Shown here piece by piece: positions 57,020-64,000 of a stretch of DNA of 64,000 nucleotides. Position 1 is the stretch's first letter. Each line of letters opens with the position of its first letter. Under the pieces are notes generated by a model. That model was not told where the DNA came from. It did no database searches and saw only the letters and a program-made list of their open reading frames with translations. The position numbers and the translations under genes were made by a program. This DNA is from an uncultured Bartonella sp. (lineage in GTDB: Bacteria > Pseudomonadota > Alphaproteobacteria > Rhizobiales > Rhizobiaceae), in the NCBI RefSeq assembly GCF_946479275.1, contig NZ_CAMLFE010000002.1:1-64000 (forward strand). Direction: 5' to 3'.

Positions 57020-57712
57020 ATGACAACCGGACTTGATCGTTTTACAGTTAAAGTCAATGGCGCCCGAATGACTTGTGATTGTAGTGGTGCAGCCTATTGG
57101 CAAGACGAAAAACTGCTGATTGTTGCCGATCTTCACCTTGAAAAATCATCATGTTTTGCCCGTCATGGCCAATTATTGCCACCCTACGACAGCGAACGTA
57201 CCCTTAAACGTTTGAAAACTGTGGTCGAAAAATATCAACCACAAACAATTATCGCCTTGGGTGACAGCTTTCATGACAATCAGGCTTCCATGCAACTATC
57301 GGGGAAAAATCGGCAATTGCTTGAAGACATCATTGCCAACCGGCAGATGATATGGATTGCCGGAAACCATGACGATGAAAAAACCGAATTTTCCGGTCAA
57401 TGGACACATGAAATTCAAATAGGTCCGTTGATATTTCGCCATGAACCACGCGTTGGCTCACAGAATGGGGAAATGGCCGGCCACCTTCATCCCGCTCTTC
57501 GCATTTCCCGCCGGGGCATGTCAGTCAGGCGATTTTGTTTTGCAAGCGACGGAAACCGGATGATTTTGCCGGCTTTTGGCGCCTATGCCGGTGGTTTGGA
57601 TTTAACACACAAGGCTTTTCGCAATATTTTTGATAAATCGGCGTTGATTGCCTGTCTCTTAGGCAAGAACACCATTTACCCTATTCAAAAACGATCTTTC
57701 TTTTCGCAGTAA
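57020..57712 (+). CDS. pdeM: Ligase-associated metallophosphoesterase PdeM
   Basis: The product is about 230 residues from ATG 57,020 with a GGTGG site; upstream GTG 57,014 or TTG 56,990 would overlap the helicase. It is a calcineurin-like phosphoesterase with all metal motifs: ADLHLEKSS (D-x-H), LGDSFHDN, the AGNHDDE catalytic motif and the GHLHPALRI motif. PdeM belongs with an Lhr-like helicase, an ATP-dependent ligase and an exonuclease in a DNA repair module. Here only the helicase is adjacent. Confidence 0.92.
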   Translation: MTTGLDRFTVKVNGARMTCDCSGAAYWQDEKLLIVADLHLEKSSCFARHGQLLPPYDSERTLKRLKTVVEKYQPQTIIALGDSFHDNQASMQLSGKNRQLLEDIIANRQMIWIAGNHDDEKTEFSGQWTHEIQIGPLIFRHEPRVGSQNGEMAGHLHPALRISRRGMSVRRFCFASDGNRMILPAFGAYAGGLDLTHKAFRNIFDKSALIACLLGKNTIYPIQKRSFFSQ

Positions 57713-57852
57713 TTTCTTCCTATGTATTAGGATTGATAGCATAAGGACTATTGCCATTCCTGTTAGTAAAATATTCGCAAAATCCGGCTTAAATAAAATA
57801 GCAATGTCACATCATCTATCGGGAAAAACGCGGTGACACTTCGAACAAACGA

Positions 57853-58650
57853 TTAATCTTTACGGAAAATCAGCCGCCCCAGAATACCGGTAAAAATAGC
57901 GACAAACACGGCGACGAAACCATAATAAACAGGGTTATCCTGAGCAAAACGGTAGATTGCATAAGCGGTGTGTGCCTTCACAATCTCGAGCTCGGTGGTG
58001 ACTGTCTCGACAAACTCGCCATCACGAAAAAGATAAGCGTGAATTGTATGATGACCAACAGGGATATTGGCAGGCAATTTGAAATTCGCTGAAAAAAGCG
58101 AAGCCGAGCCGAACGTGACTGCCCCGATATTTTCACTATAAAGATGTTGATGAAGCTTGAGCTTGATAAGCTCCTGACGAAATAGCTTTGCTTTTTCTTC
58201 ATCGTCCGAGTCTGTGCGAAGCGGCAAATATTCAAGTCCCAACCCCAATCTTTTATAATTGATCGGGCTGGTAATATCCCTGATTTCGCGGGTAGTTGCC
58301 ATTGCATAGGATTGTGGAACCGCAGTAAATGCCAATGAATCCGCGTTTACCCATACGCCGAGCTTGCGCTTTTTTTCGCGCATTACCATTGGCCTTACAG
58401 GTCCTTCCATGACCACAATAATGTCATAACGCCCCTGCCGTCTTAGTTGAGGATCGGCATTTTCGAGTACACCTGCAATATAGACGTTACGACCGGCAAA
58501 ATTGGTATCAAGTGTAATGGCATTGGTCGTCACGATGATCTGGATATTTTCTTTAGGTCCCGCATTTTCAACGGGTGCATCGGCCTTGACAAGGCCGGGC
58601 TCCAGAAAAAGTGTAAGACAAAACAGAATTGCGACGTAAACTGTTTTCAT
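57853..58650 (-). CDS. TIGR02186 family anchored periplasmic protein
   Basis: The product is 265 residues from ATG 58,650; the longer open frame would overlap the exporter gene. A signal peptide (about 1-24) is followed by an extracytoplasmic domain (TTNAITLDTNFAGRNVYIAG, then YDIIVVMEGPVRPMVMREKK) and one C-terminal membrane helix (about 240-260, FVAVFVAIFTGILGRLI). This family is almost always encoded with a TauE/SafE exporter, as here, one base downstream of it. It may help anion export; the exact role is unknown. Confidence 0.9.
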   Translation of the reverse strand: MKTVYVAILFCLTLFLEPGLVKADAPVENAGPKENIQIIVTTNAITLDTNFAGRNVYIAGVLENADPQLRRQGRYDIIVVMEGPVRPMVMREKKRKLGVWVNADSLAFTAVPQSYAMATTREIRDITSPINYKRLGLGLEYLPLRTDSDDEEKAKLFRQELIKLKLHQHLYSENIGAVTFGSASLFSANFKLPANIPVGHHTIHAYLFRDGEFVETVTTELEIVKAHTAYAIYRFAQDNPVYYGFVAVFVAIFTGILGRLIFRKD

Positions 58651-58651
58651 T

Positions 58652-59572
58652 TCAACCGCCGATAAAGGTGAGAGAAAACAGATCGTCAGGACGAACAAAA
58701 AGTTCAAATGCAAGACGGGCACAAACCAGTAAAACCAGAATGGCAAGCAACATGCGCAATTGTTCTGCTTTGAGCTTACGGCCTATCCGCGTTCCATAGG
58801 TTGCGCCAATAACGCCGCCAACCATCAACAAAAATGCAAGCACAATATCAACCGACTGGTTTGTTATACTCTGTAGAACAGTTGTAAAGGCGGTAACAAA
58901 AGTAATCTGGAAGAGAGATGTACCAACCACAACATTGGTAGGCACGCGTAACATGTAAATAAGGGCCGGAACCATAATGAAACCACCGCCCACCCCCATA
59001 ACAGATGAAAGCAAGCCGATAACAAGGCCGATTCCAAGAACCGGAATAATGCTGACGTAGATTTTTGACGCACGAAACCGCATTTTCAATGGTAAGCGCT
59101 GTGCCAGACTGTGGTGTCCCGGGCGGCGGATAACAACAGCTTTGCCGCGTTTCGCATTGACAATGGCGCGCCAGCTTTCAATGGCCATAAGGCTGCCGAC
59201 GCCGCCTAAAAGGATAACGTAGAGTAATGAAATGATGAGATCGAGTTGACCAAGCTTGCGTAAATAACTGAATAGCCCGACACCGAGACAAGACCCTAAT
59301 ATACCGCCGATGACAAGAAGAATGCCGAGCTTGATATCAAGTGTCCCGCGTTTGAAATGCGTAAGCGCGCCGGTGACAGATGATGCAATAACCTGATTTG
59401 CACCTGTACCAACGGCAATAGCAGGTGGTACATTATAAAAAATAAGAAGCGGCGTAATCAAAAATCCGCCGCCGACACCAAACATTCCGGAAAGAAAACC
59501 GACTACACCACCCATGCCAACGAGGATCAGCATATTGAGCGACATTTCTGCTATCGGTAAATAAATACTCAC
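58652..59572 (-). CDS. TauE/SafE (TSUP) family anion exporter
   Basis: The product is about 306 residues from GTG 59,572 (reading MSIYLPIAEMSLNM), which fits related proteins and an AGGTGAG site; a GTG at 59,581 is also in frame. It has about eight membrane helices and two copies of the TSUP glycine-rich repeat: GFLSGMFGVGGGFLITPLLI (about 25-44) and GLLSSVMGVGGGFIMVPALI (about 180-200). TSUP proteins move sulfite, sulfoacetate or related organic anions. It is co-transcribed with the TIGR02186 gene. Confidence 0.93.
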   Translation of the reverse strand: MSIYLPIAEMSLNMLILVGMGGVVGFLSGMFGVGGGFLITPLLIFYNVPPAIAVGTGANQVIASSVTGALTHFKRGTLDIKLGILLVIGGILGSCLGVGLFSYLRKLGQLDLIISLLYVILLGGVGSLMAIESWRAIVNAKRGKAVVIRRPGHHSLAQRLPLKMRFRASKIYVSIIPVLGIGLVIGLLSSVMGVGGGFIMVPALIYMLRVPTNVVVGTSLFQITFVTAFTTVLQSITNQSVDIVLAFLLMVGGVIGATYGTRIGRKLKAEQLRMLLAILVLLVCARLAFELFVRPDDLFSLTFIGG

Positions 59573-59774
59573 ATCTCTCACCTAAAGGAAACAGCATCTA
59601 TTGTTTCTTACCGGTACTGTTAACAACGTTTTTCTTTCGCACATTATATTGGCAAGATGGCCATAGGTACCGAAACCTATATCACATAAGTCAACCACGG
59701 ATTGCTACCCCTACAAGCGAAATAAATACATAGATATCCGACAATTTACGCCCGAAAGCTATCTTAAACTCCAA

Positions 59775-60863
59775 TCAACGAAGGAAAGAAAAAACAGAAG
59801 CATGGTCTGCCGTATTAAAATGCCCGCTTAAACCGTAGGCCAATACTGCCATCAAAAAAAGTGCACTCACCCGTGTCAAAGTTCTTCCGACTTTATCCCC
59901 ATTTTGCATCTTTCCGAATAAGTTTGTTTTAGCCCCTTCGATTGCCGCACGTGCGCGAGCAATCAGGTGCCCACTTGTTTCAGCGTCAAATTTATGAGTG
60001 CAATTTTTTAATTTGCTGTTCCCCAAATCCGGCATTTGAATTTGTGCTTTATCGTCAAGTCCGGTTTTATCATTATCGGTCGATGCGTTATTTATTTCGC
60101 TGGTCAACTCTGGCGTTTTTTTTTCAGCCAATATCCGAATAATAGACTTGTCAAAAATCTTCTGCGCATCTTTATCGTTTTGTCCACCCGTTGATGTCGG
60201 CACTTCTATCGGGCTCAAAAGGGATGAAAATTTTTCTTTTTCAACTTTTACGCTGTCTATGGACGAACCTTTTGTCTGAGATTTTTCATGGGCGTCAAGA
60301 GTTGCCTGAAGATTTGTAATTTGCCGCTGGAGGGAAACAAGTTGGACAGAAAACCGGGACGCTGCTACCGCTTCGCGCAATTGGCGCGATATTTCCTGAT
60401 TGGCTTTCTGGCTTTCAGCCGCCAAACTTTTTGTTTGCTCGGAAAATTCCTGTTTCAACCGCGATTGCACTTCATCGGCAACCCTGCTCATCAACGTTTG
60501 CCTATCGCCAGATGCTGTTGTTTTCAGTTCCTGGCTATTTTCGACGAGAAGTTGTTCAAGCCGCTGAAAATGATGAACAAGTTCGTTTTGTGCAGTCTTT
60601 CTTGCCTCATACTCTTTAAGTAAAGCGCGTGCTATATCGTCAAGATAAGCTTTTACACCGTCATCCGTTTTTTGCGGGAAAGGCATAACATTTTCTATTT
60701 CTCTTGCCGGTGCTTTCGTTTTCATTTGTTCATGAACCGACCGCAACCGTTCGGCAATAACCGATAGAGTGAGTTGTTGCTGCTCATTTTTTTGTGGTTG
60801 AAATCGCGCAAAATTCTTGTCATCCGCTTCATTCGGGATAAGCGATAAACGATTCATATTCAT
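59775..60863 (-). CDS. Long coiled-coil protein with one C-terminal membrane helix, PodJ-like layout
   Basis: The 362-residue product is hydrophilic and mainly helical. Predicted coiled coil covers about 75-200 (QNELVHHFQRLEQLLVENSQ, then KSLAAESQKANQEISRQLRE and LQRQITNLQATLDAHEKSQ). A polar, low-complexity stretch (about 205-290) follows, then HLIARARAAIEGAKTNLFGK and a single membrane helix (about 330-350). The sequence just before the helix resembles the FIAAARRAAQAA stretch that precedes the membrane segment in rhizobial PodJ polarity proteins, but the periplasmic Sel1 repeats are missing. Polar localisation factor is a hypothesis only. Confidence 0.8.
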   Translation of the reverse strand: MNMNRLSLIPNEADDKNFARFQPQKNEQQQLTLSVIAERLRSVHEQMKTKAPAREIENVMPFPQKTDDGVKAYLDDIARALLKEYEARKTAQNELVHHFQRLEQLLVENSQELKTTASGDRQTLMSRVADEVQSRLKQEFSEQTKSLAAESQKANQEISRQLREAVAASRFSVQLVSLQRQITNLQATLDAHEKSQTKGSSIDSVKVEKEKFSSLLSPIEVPTSTGGQNDKDAQKIFDKSIIRILAEKKTPELTSEINNASTDNDKTGLDDKAQIQMPDLGNSKLKNCTHKFDAETSGHLIARARAAIEGAKTNLFGKMQNGDKVGRTLTRVSALFLMAVLAYGLSGHFNTADHASVFSFLR

Positions 60864-61198
60864 TGCACGGCCTTTTACTCAAAACTCGATAGACTGGAGC
60901 ATTAAAGGCTTGAGAGCGCTTATAATCGTCAAGCCTTTGTTAGTCATATCCCGTCTTTGGTAAATTTAGCCTTAACTATAAAAACAATGACACTTTCCGA
61001 CCACAACCCGCCATCTTTCATCGCGATAATTTCCAACAGCTTTGACTGCGTTGAAAATTTTCCGCAACATTATTTCAAACTATGATAAAAAACTCGTTAT
61101 TTAATACTAAAAAGATATGTTTTTTATAATTTTTCTTTTATCCTGATAGATGATGTGGCAAACGAAAAATCGATTGAAATGCGATCTGCCGGATCACA
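60864..61198. promoter_or_regulatory. Divergent upstream region of the ABC transporter operon
   Basis: The 335-base gap separates the coiled-coil gene from the ABC transporter operon. It is AT-rich to the right (about 61,080-61,140). It should hold both promoters; no motif is convincing by eye. Confidence 0.5.
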
Positions 61199-62047
61199 AT
61201 GAAATTATGGAATATAAGAATGCCTGAAGGAACAAAACAAGATAAGTCCGGCGGTAGAGTTCTACCGCCAGCCGTCAAACTCGATAATGTAAGCGTGGTT
61301 TTTAGCAATTTCACAGCTGTTAAAAAAGCTGATCTTGAAGTTCCTGCAGGACAATTTCTAGCAATCGTCGGTCCGACCGGATGCGGAAAATCGACTTTGC
61401 TCAATGTGGCAGCGGGGCTCTTACCGCCTGCTAGTGGTACATGCGAGATATTCGGTCACCCTCTTTCAGGCATCAATCACGAAGCCGGTTATCTTTTCCA
61501 GTCTGATTCATTGATGCCCTGGAAAACGGCCGTAGACAATATTGCAATCGGTCTGGAAATCCGCGGTGTAAAAAGACAGGATGCATTAAACCAGTCGCGG
61601 GAATGGCTTGCCCGTGTCGGCCTCCAATCATTCGGCAATCGCTATCCGCACCAATTGTCGGGCGGCCAAAGAAAACGCATCGGGCTCGCGCAGGTTTTGA
61701 TTCTTAATCCAAAGCTTATTTTAATGGATGAGCCGTTCGGTCCACTTGACGCACAAACACGGGTTCTGATGGGCGATCTCCTTTTGAAGTTATGGTCGAA
61801 AGACCGCAAAGCCGTTATGTTTGTGACACATGATCTGGAAGAAGCAATTACTCTTGCCGATCGCGTTATTATTATTTCGGCAGGACCGGCTTCACATGTC
61901 AAAGGTGATTATCTCATTAATTTACCGCGCCCGCGCAATTTACAGGAAATCCGGCTTACAACCGAATTTGCCGAGATCCACCGAACATTATGGAACGATC
62001 TTAAAGAAGAGGTGCTCAAAGCCTATGAACAAGGAGATAAATCATGA
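61199..62047 (+). CDS. ABC importer ATP-binding protein (nitrate/sulfonate/thiamine-precursor type)
   Basis: The 282-residue ATPase has Walker A VGPTGCGKSTLL (about 58-69), Q-loop YLFQSDSLMPWKTAVDNI, signature LSGGQRKRIGLAQVLILNPK, Walker B LILMDEPFGPLD and the H-loop in FVTHDLEEAITLADRV. The Met-Pro-Trp-Lys after the Q-loop is typical of the SsuB/TauB/NrtD/ThiZ group. It energises uptake through the permease that follows, overlapping its start by four bases. Confidence 0.94.
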   Translation: MKLWNIRMPEGTKQDKSGGRVLPPAVKLDNVSVVFSNFTAVKKADLEVPAGQFLAIVGPTGCGKSTLLNVAAGLLPPASGTCEIFGHPLSGINHEAGYLFQSDSLMPWKTAVDNIAIGLEIRGVKRQDALNQSREWLARVGLQSFGNRYPHQLSGGQRKRIGLAQVLILNPKLILMDEPFGPLDAQTRVLMGDLLLKLWSKDRKAVMFVTHDLEEAITLADRVIIISAGPASHVKGDYLINLPRPRNLQEIRLTTEFAEIHRTLWNDLKEEVLKAYEQGDKS

Positions 62048-62835
62048 AGCGTCTGAAGATTTTTCTGTTACAGCTTTCGGTTGCTATTATCTTCTTCTTT
62101 CTGTGGGAAATAGGAACGACCGTTCCGCTTTTTAACGGAAAACCGATTCTGCCGCCGTTCTTCTTTTCAACACCGATAGATATTTTTAAACGCATTGGTC
62201 TTGATTTCCAGAGCGGTAAAGTCTGGTACCATTTATGGATTACGCTGCTTGAAACAATTCTCGCTTTCGCGATCGGCGCCGGCGGCGGGATTTTATTAGG
62301 CTTCTGGTTTGCGCAAAAGAAAATGCTGGCTGCGGTTTTCGACCCCTATATCAAAGCCGCAAATGCTTTGCCACGTGTTGTTCTGGCACCGATTTTCGCA
62401 CTCTGGTTCGGGCTTGGCATATGGTCCAAGGTTGCACTCGGCTTCACACTTGTGTTTTTCGTTGTGTTTTTCAACGTTTACCAAGGGGTAAGGGAAGTCA
62501 ATCCGACCATTCTCGCAAATGCCCGCATGATCGGCATGAACGAGCGGCAATTATTGCGCCACGTTTATCTCCCCTCTGCCATGACATGGGTGTTTTCTTC
62601 GCTTCATACATCTGTCGGATTTGCTATGGTGGGTGCGGTTGTCGGAGAATATCTCGGCGCATCTGCCGGCCTTGGCTATCTTATTTCGCAAGCAGAAGGT
62701 GTTTTCGACGTTACCGGCGTTTTTTCCGGTATGTTAATTCTGACTATTTTTGTTATTCTGATCGATATCCTCGTCAGCATGATCGAAAAACGGCTTCTGA
62801 TCTGGCGGGCAGACCCGCGTGGCAAGCAATCTTGA
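62044..62835 (+). CDS. ABC importer permease
   Basis: The 263-residue membrane protein has about six membrane helices and the BPD_transp_1 EAA-type loop (ANARMIGMNERQLLRHVYLP, about 160-180). VLAPIFALWFGLGIWSKVAL is characteristic of SsuC/TauC/ThiX permeases. It overlaps the ATPase gene and ends in a small tandem repeat that also carries the ribosome binding site of the next gene. Confidence 0.94.
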   Translation: MKRLKIFLLQLSVAIIFFFLWEIGTTVPLFNGKPILPPFFFSTPIDIFKRIGLDFQSGKVWYHLWITLLETILAFAIGAGGGILLGFWFAQKKMLAAVFDPYIKAANALPRVVLAPIFALWFGLGIWSKVALGFTLVFFVVFFNVYQGVREVNPTILANARMIGMNERQLLRHVYLPSAMTWVFSSLHTSVGFAMVGAVVGEYLGASAGLGYLISQAEGVFDVTGVFSGMLILTIFVILIDILVSMIEKRLLIWRADPRGKQS

Positions 62836-62854
62836 GAAAAAAGCAATCTTGAGG
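62823..62854 (+). repeat. Short direct repeat at the permease/binding-protein junction
   Basis: The 12-mer AGCAATCTTGAG occurs twice, 18 bases apart (about 62,824-62,835 and 62,842-62,853). The first copy contains the permease stop codon. The second begins the leader and merges into the GAGGAG ribosome binding site of the binding-protein gene. It looks like a micro-duplication that created or reshaped the spacer between the two genes. Confidence 0.6.
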
Positions 62855-62863
62855 AGAAAGCTT

Positions 62864-63910
62864 ATGAAATTCAGTTCCCATTTCAGAAAATTCATCTTTC
62901 GATTCGGTCTAATGCTCGCCGTTTTATCCGTCACACTCGCGGGAAACGCTTTTGCCAATGACGAGCCGGAAAAGAAAGACATCACTTTGAGCGTGGGTGG
63001 TGCACCGCTTTTCTATTATCTACCCTTGGCAATTGCCTCGCAAAAAGGTTTCTTCAAAGAGGAAGGACTGGATGTCAAAGTTGTCGATTTGAAAGGCGGC
63101 TCCCAATCGCTTCAGGCACTTCTGGGAGGGTCTGCCGATGTCACGACCGGCGCTTACGATCAGGTCATTCGTATGCATTCCAAAGGTCAGGATGTCCGTG
63201 CCGTGCTGGAACTTGACCGTTATCCGGCAATTGTACTTGCCGTCCGCGCCGATCTGAAAGACAAGGTCAAAAAACCTGGCGATCTTAAAGGAATGAAGAT
63301 CGGTGTTACAGCGCCTGGCTCTTCTACAAATAATTTTCTCAATTATTTGCTTGATAAAGATGGCGTGAAACCCGACGAAGTTTCAGTAATTGGCACCGGA
63401 GCCGGTGCAACAGCAATAGCAGCAATGAAACGCGGAGAAATTGACGCCATTGTCAATCTTGACCCTGTGATTTCGACCTTGATGCACGACAATTCGGTTT
63501 TCATTCTTGTCGACACAAGAACCGAAGCGGATATGGAAAAAATATTTGGCACACGCACAATGTCTTCCGGCGTGCTTTATACCAAAAAGGAATTTATCGA
63601 CAATTATCCGAACACTGTCCAACATATCACCAACGCTTTTGTAAAAGCCTTGAAATGGTTACAAACTGCAACACCGGATGATGTGGCCAATACCGTTCCT
63701 CCAGAATATATCGGTAATAATCGGGAAGTTTATCTTGAAGCGGTCAAAAATTCGCTTCCTTCCTATTCACATGACGGCATGATTTCCAGAGGAAGTCAGG
63801 AAGCAACTTTGAAGCTTCTTTCCTATGACAACACAATTGACGGAAATAAAATCGATTTGTCGCAAACTTTCGACGATCATTTCGTCAAAAAAGCACTTGA
63901 AAACCATTAA
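62864..63910 (+). CDS. ABC importer periplasmic substrate-binding protein (NMT1/SsuA-like)
   Basis: The product is 348 residues from ATG 62,864, which follows GAGGAG; the frame opens 15 codons earlier. A signal peptide (about 1-31, ending AFA) precedes an NMT1/SsuA-type binding domain: GGAPLFYYLPLAIASQKGFF, then GGSQSLQALLGGSADVTTGA and GMKIGVTAPGSSTNNFLNYL. Substrate could be an alkanesulfonate, taurine, nitrate, or a pyrimidine/thiamine precursor; the sequence does not decide. No desulfonation or thiamine genes lie in the window. Confidence 0.93.
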   Translation: MKFSSHFRKFIFRFGLMLAVLSVTLAGNAFANDEPEKKDITLSVGGAPLFYYLPLAIASQKGFFKEEGLDVKVVDLKGGSQSLQALLGGSADVTTGAYDQVIRMHSKGQDVRAVLELDRYPAIVLAVRADLKDKVKKPGDLKGMKIGVTAPGSSTNNFLNYLLDKDGVKPDEVSVIGTGAGATAIAAMKRGEIDAIVNLDPVISTLMHDNSVFILVDTRTEADMEKIFGTRTMSSGVLYTKKEFIDNYPNTVQHITNAFVKALKWLQTATPDDVANTVPPEYIGNNREVYLEAVKNSLPSYSHDGMISRGSQEATLKLLSYDNTIDGNKIDLSQTFDDHFVKKALENH

Positions 63911-63917
63911 TATTTCA

Positions 63918-63945
63918 AAGCCGGATATAACTTATTATCCGGCTT
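63918..63945 (+). terminator. Terminator of the ABC transporter operon
   Basis: A perfect 10-base-pair stem (AAGCCGGATA with TATCCGGCTT) encloses an eight-base loop, seven bases after the binding-protein stop. The following DNA is T-rich but interrupted, so termination may be partial. Confidence 0.6.
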
Positions 63946-63987
63946 GCTGTCGATTTCATTTTTAAATTAAAAATATCGGAAAACGGG

Positions 63988-64000
63988 CGGAGGAGATAAA
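63988..64000 (+). promoter_or_regulatory. Probable ribosome binding site of the next gene
   Basis: The window ends with GCGGAGGAGATAAA. The GGAGGAG stretch is a very strong ribosome binding site, so a plus-strand gene most likely starts within a few bases beyond the right edge. It may be a fourth gene of the ABC transporter locus. Confidence 0.55.

Overview
The window looks like the chromosome of a small-genome member of the Rhizobiales, most plausibly a flagellated Bartonella-type bacterium such as the bee-gut Bartonella apis group. This is inferred, not tested. The grounds are the rhizobial flagellar gene order (flgB-flgC-fliE-flgG-flgA-flgI-motE-flgH-fliL-fliP, with DUF1217 and MotE proteins), a short-form HisG paired with HisZ, an HWE-type histidine kinase, DUF6460 and TIGR02186/TSUP genes, and moderately AT-rich DNA with many AT-rich gaps.

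Bases 1-23,000 are a flagellar block in three transcription units. A leftward operon runs from 11,228 to 129: DUF1217 protein, flgF, fliI, a membrane protein of unknown function, flgB, flgC, a 62-residue mini-gene, fliE, flgG, flgA, flgI, motE, flgH, then a strong terminator, then fliL and fliP. A rightward operon runs from 11,515 to 17,197: motA, fliM, a coiled-coil membrane protein, fliN, fliG, flhB and a conserved-looking hypothetical. A second leftward operon runs from 22,861 to 17,909: flhA, fliR, a FliJ-like protein, a FlgJ-type rod-binding protein, a FlgN-like chaperone candidate and an anchored periplasmic protein. Together they encode rod, P- and L-rings, switch, stator subunit A and most of the export gate. 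fliF, flgE, motB, fliQ and flagellin are not here.

Bases 23,000-30,000 hold smaller units: a 30-residue membrane peptide behind tandem palindromes, fdhD without its enzyme, a DUF442 phosphatase/sulfurtransferase-like protein, an FMN reductase, small membrane proteins, a MipA/OmpV porin-like protein, ribF and a HAD-family gene. Bases 29,600-51,800 are housekeeping: glnD-murJ-trpS, an HWE kinase with a universal stress protein, an NfuA-type Fe-S scaffold, groES-groEL behind a perfect CIRCE operator, fumC, pgm, a peroxiredoxin, a small gene pair (RHH-like plus membrane peptide), hisS-hisZ-hisG, and xseA-tag.

Bases 51,900-64,000 carry DUF6460 and CAP-domain proteins, a family 25 glycosyltransferase, an Lhr-like helicase with the PdeM phosphoesterase (two parts of the ligase-associated repair module), TIGR02186 with a TauE/SafE exporter, a long coiled-coil membrane protein, and a complete nitrate/sulfonate/thiamine-precursor-type ABC importer. 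The window ends on what looks like the ribosome binding site of the next gene. I saw no tRNA, rRNA, insertion sequence, prophage or CRISPR array. The least explained items are the flgC-fliE mini-gene, the 30-residue peptide with its operators, the RHH/membrane-peptide pair, the incomplete repair module and the PodJ-like coiled-coil protein.
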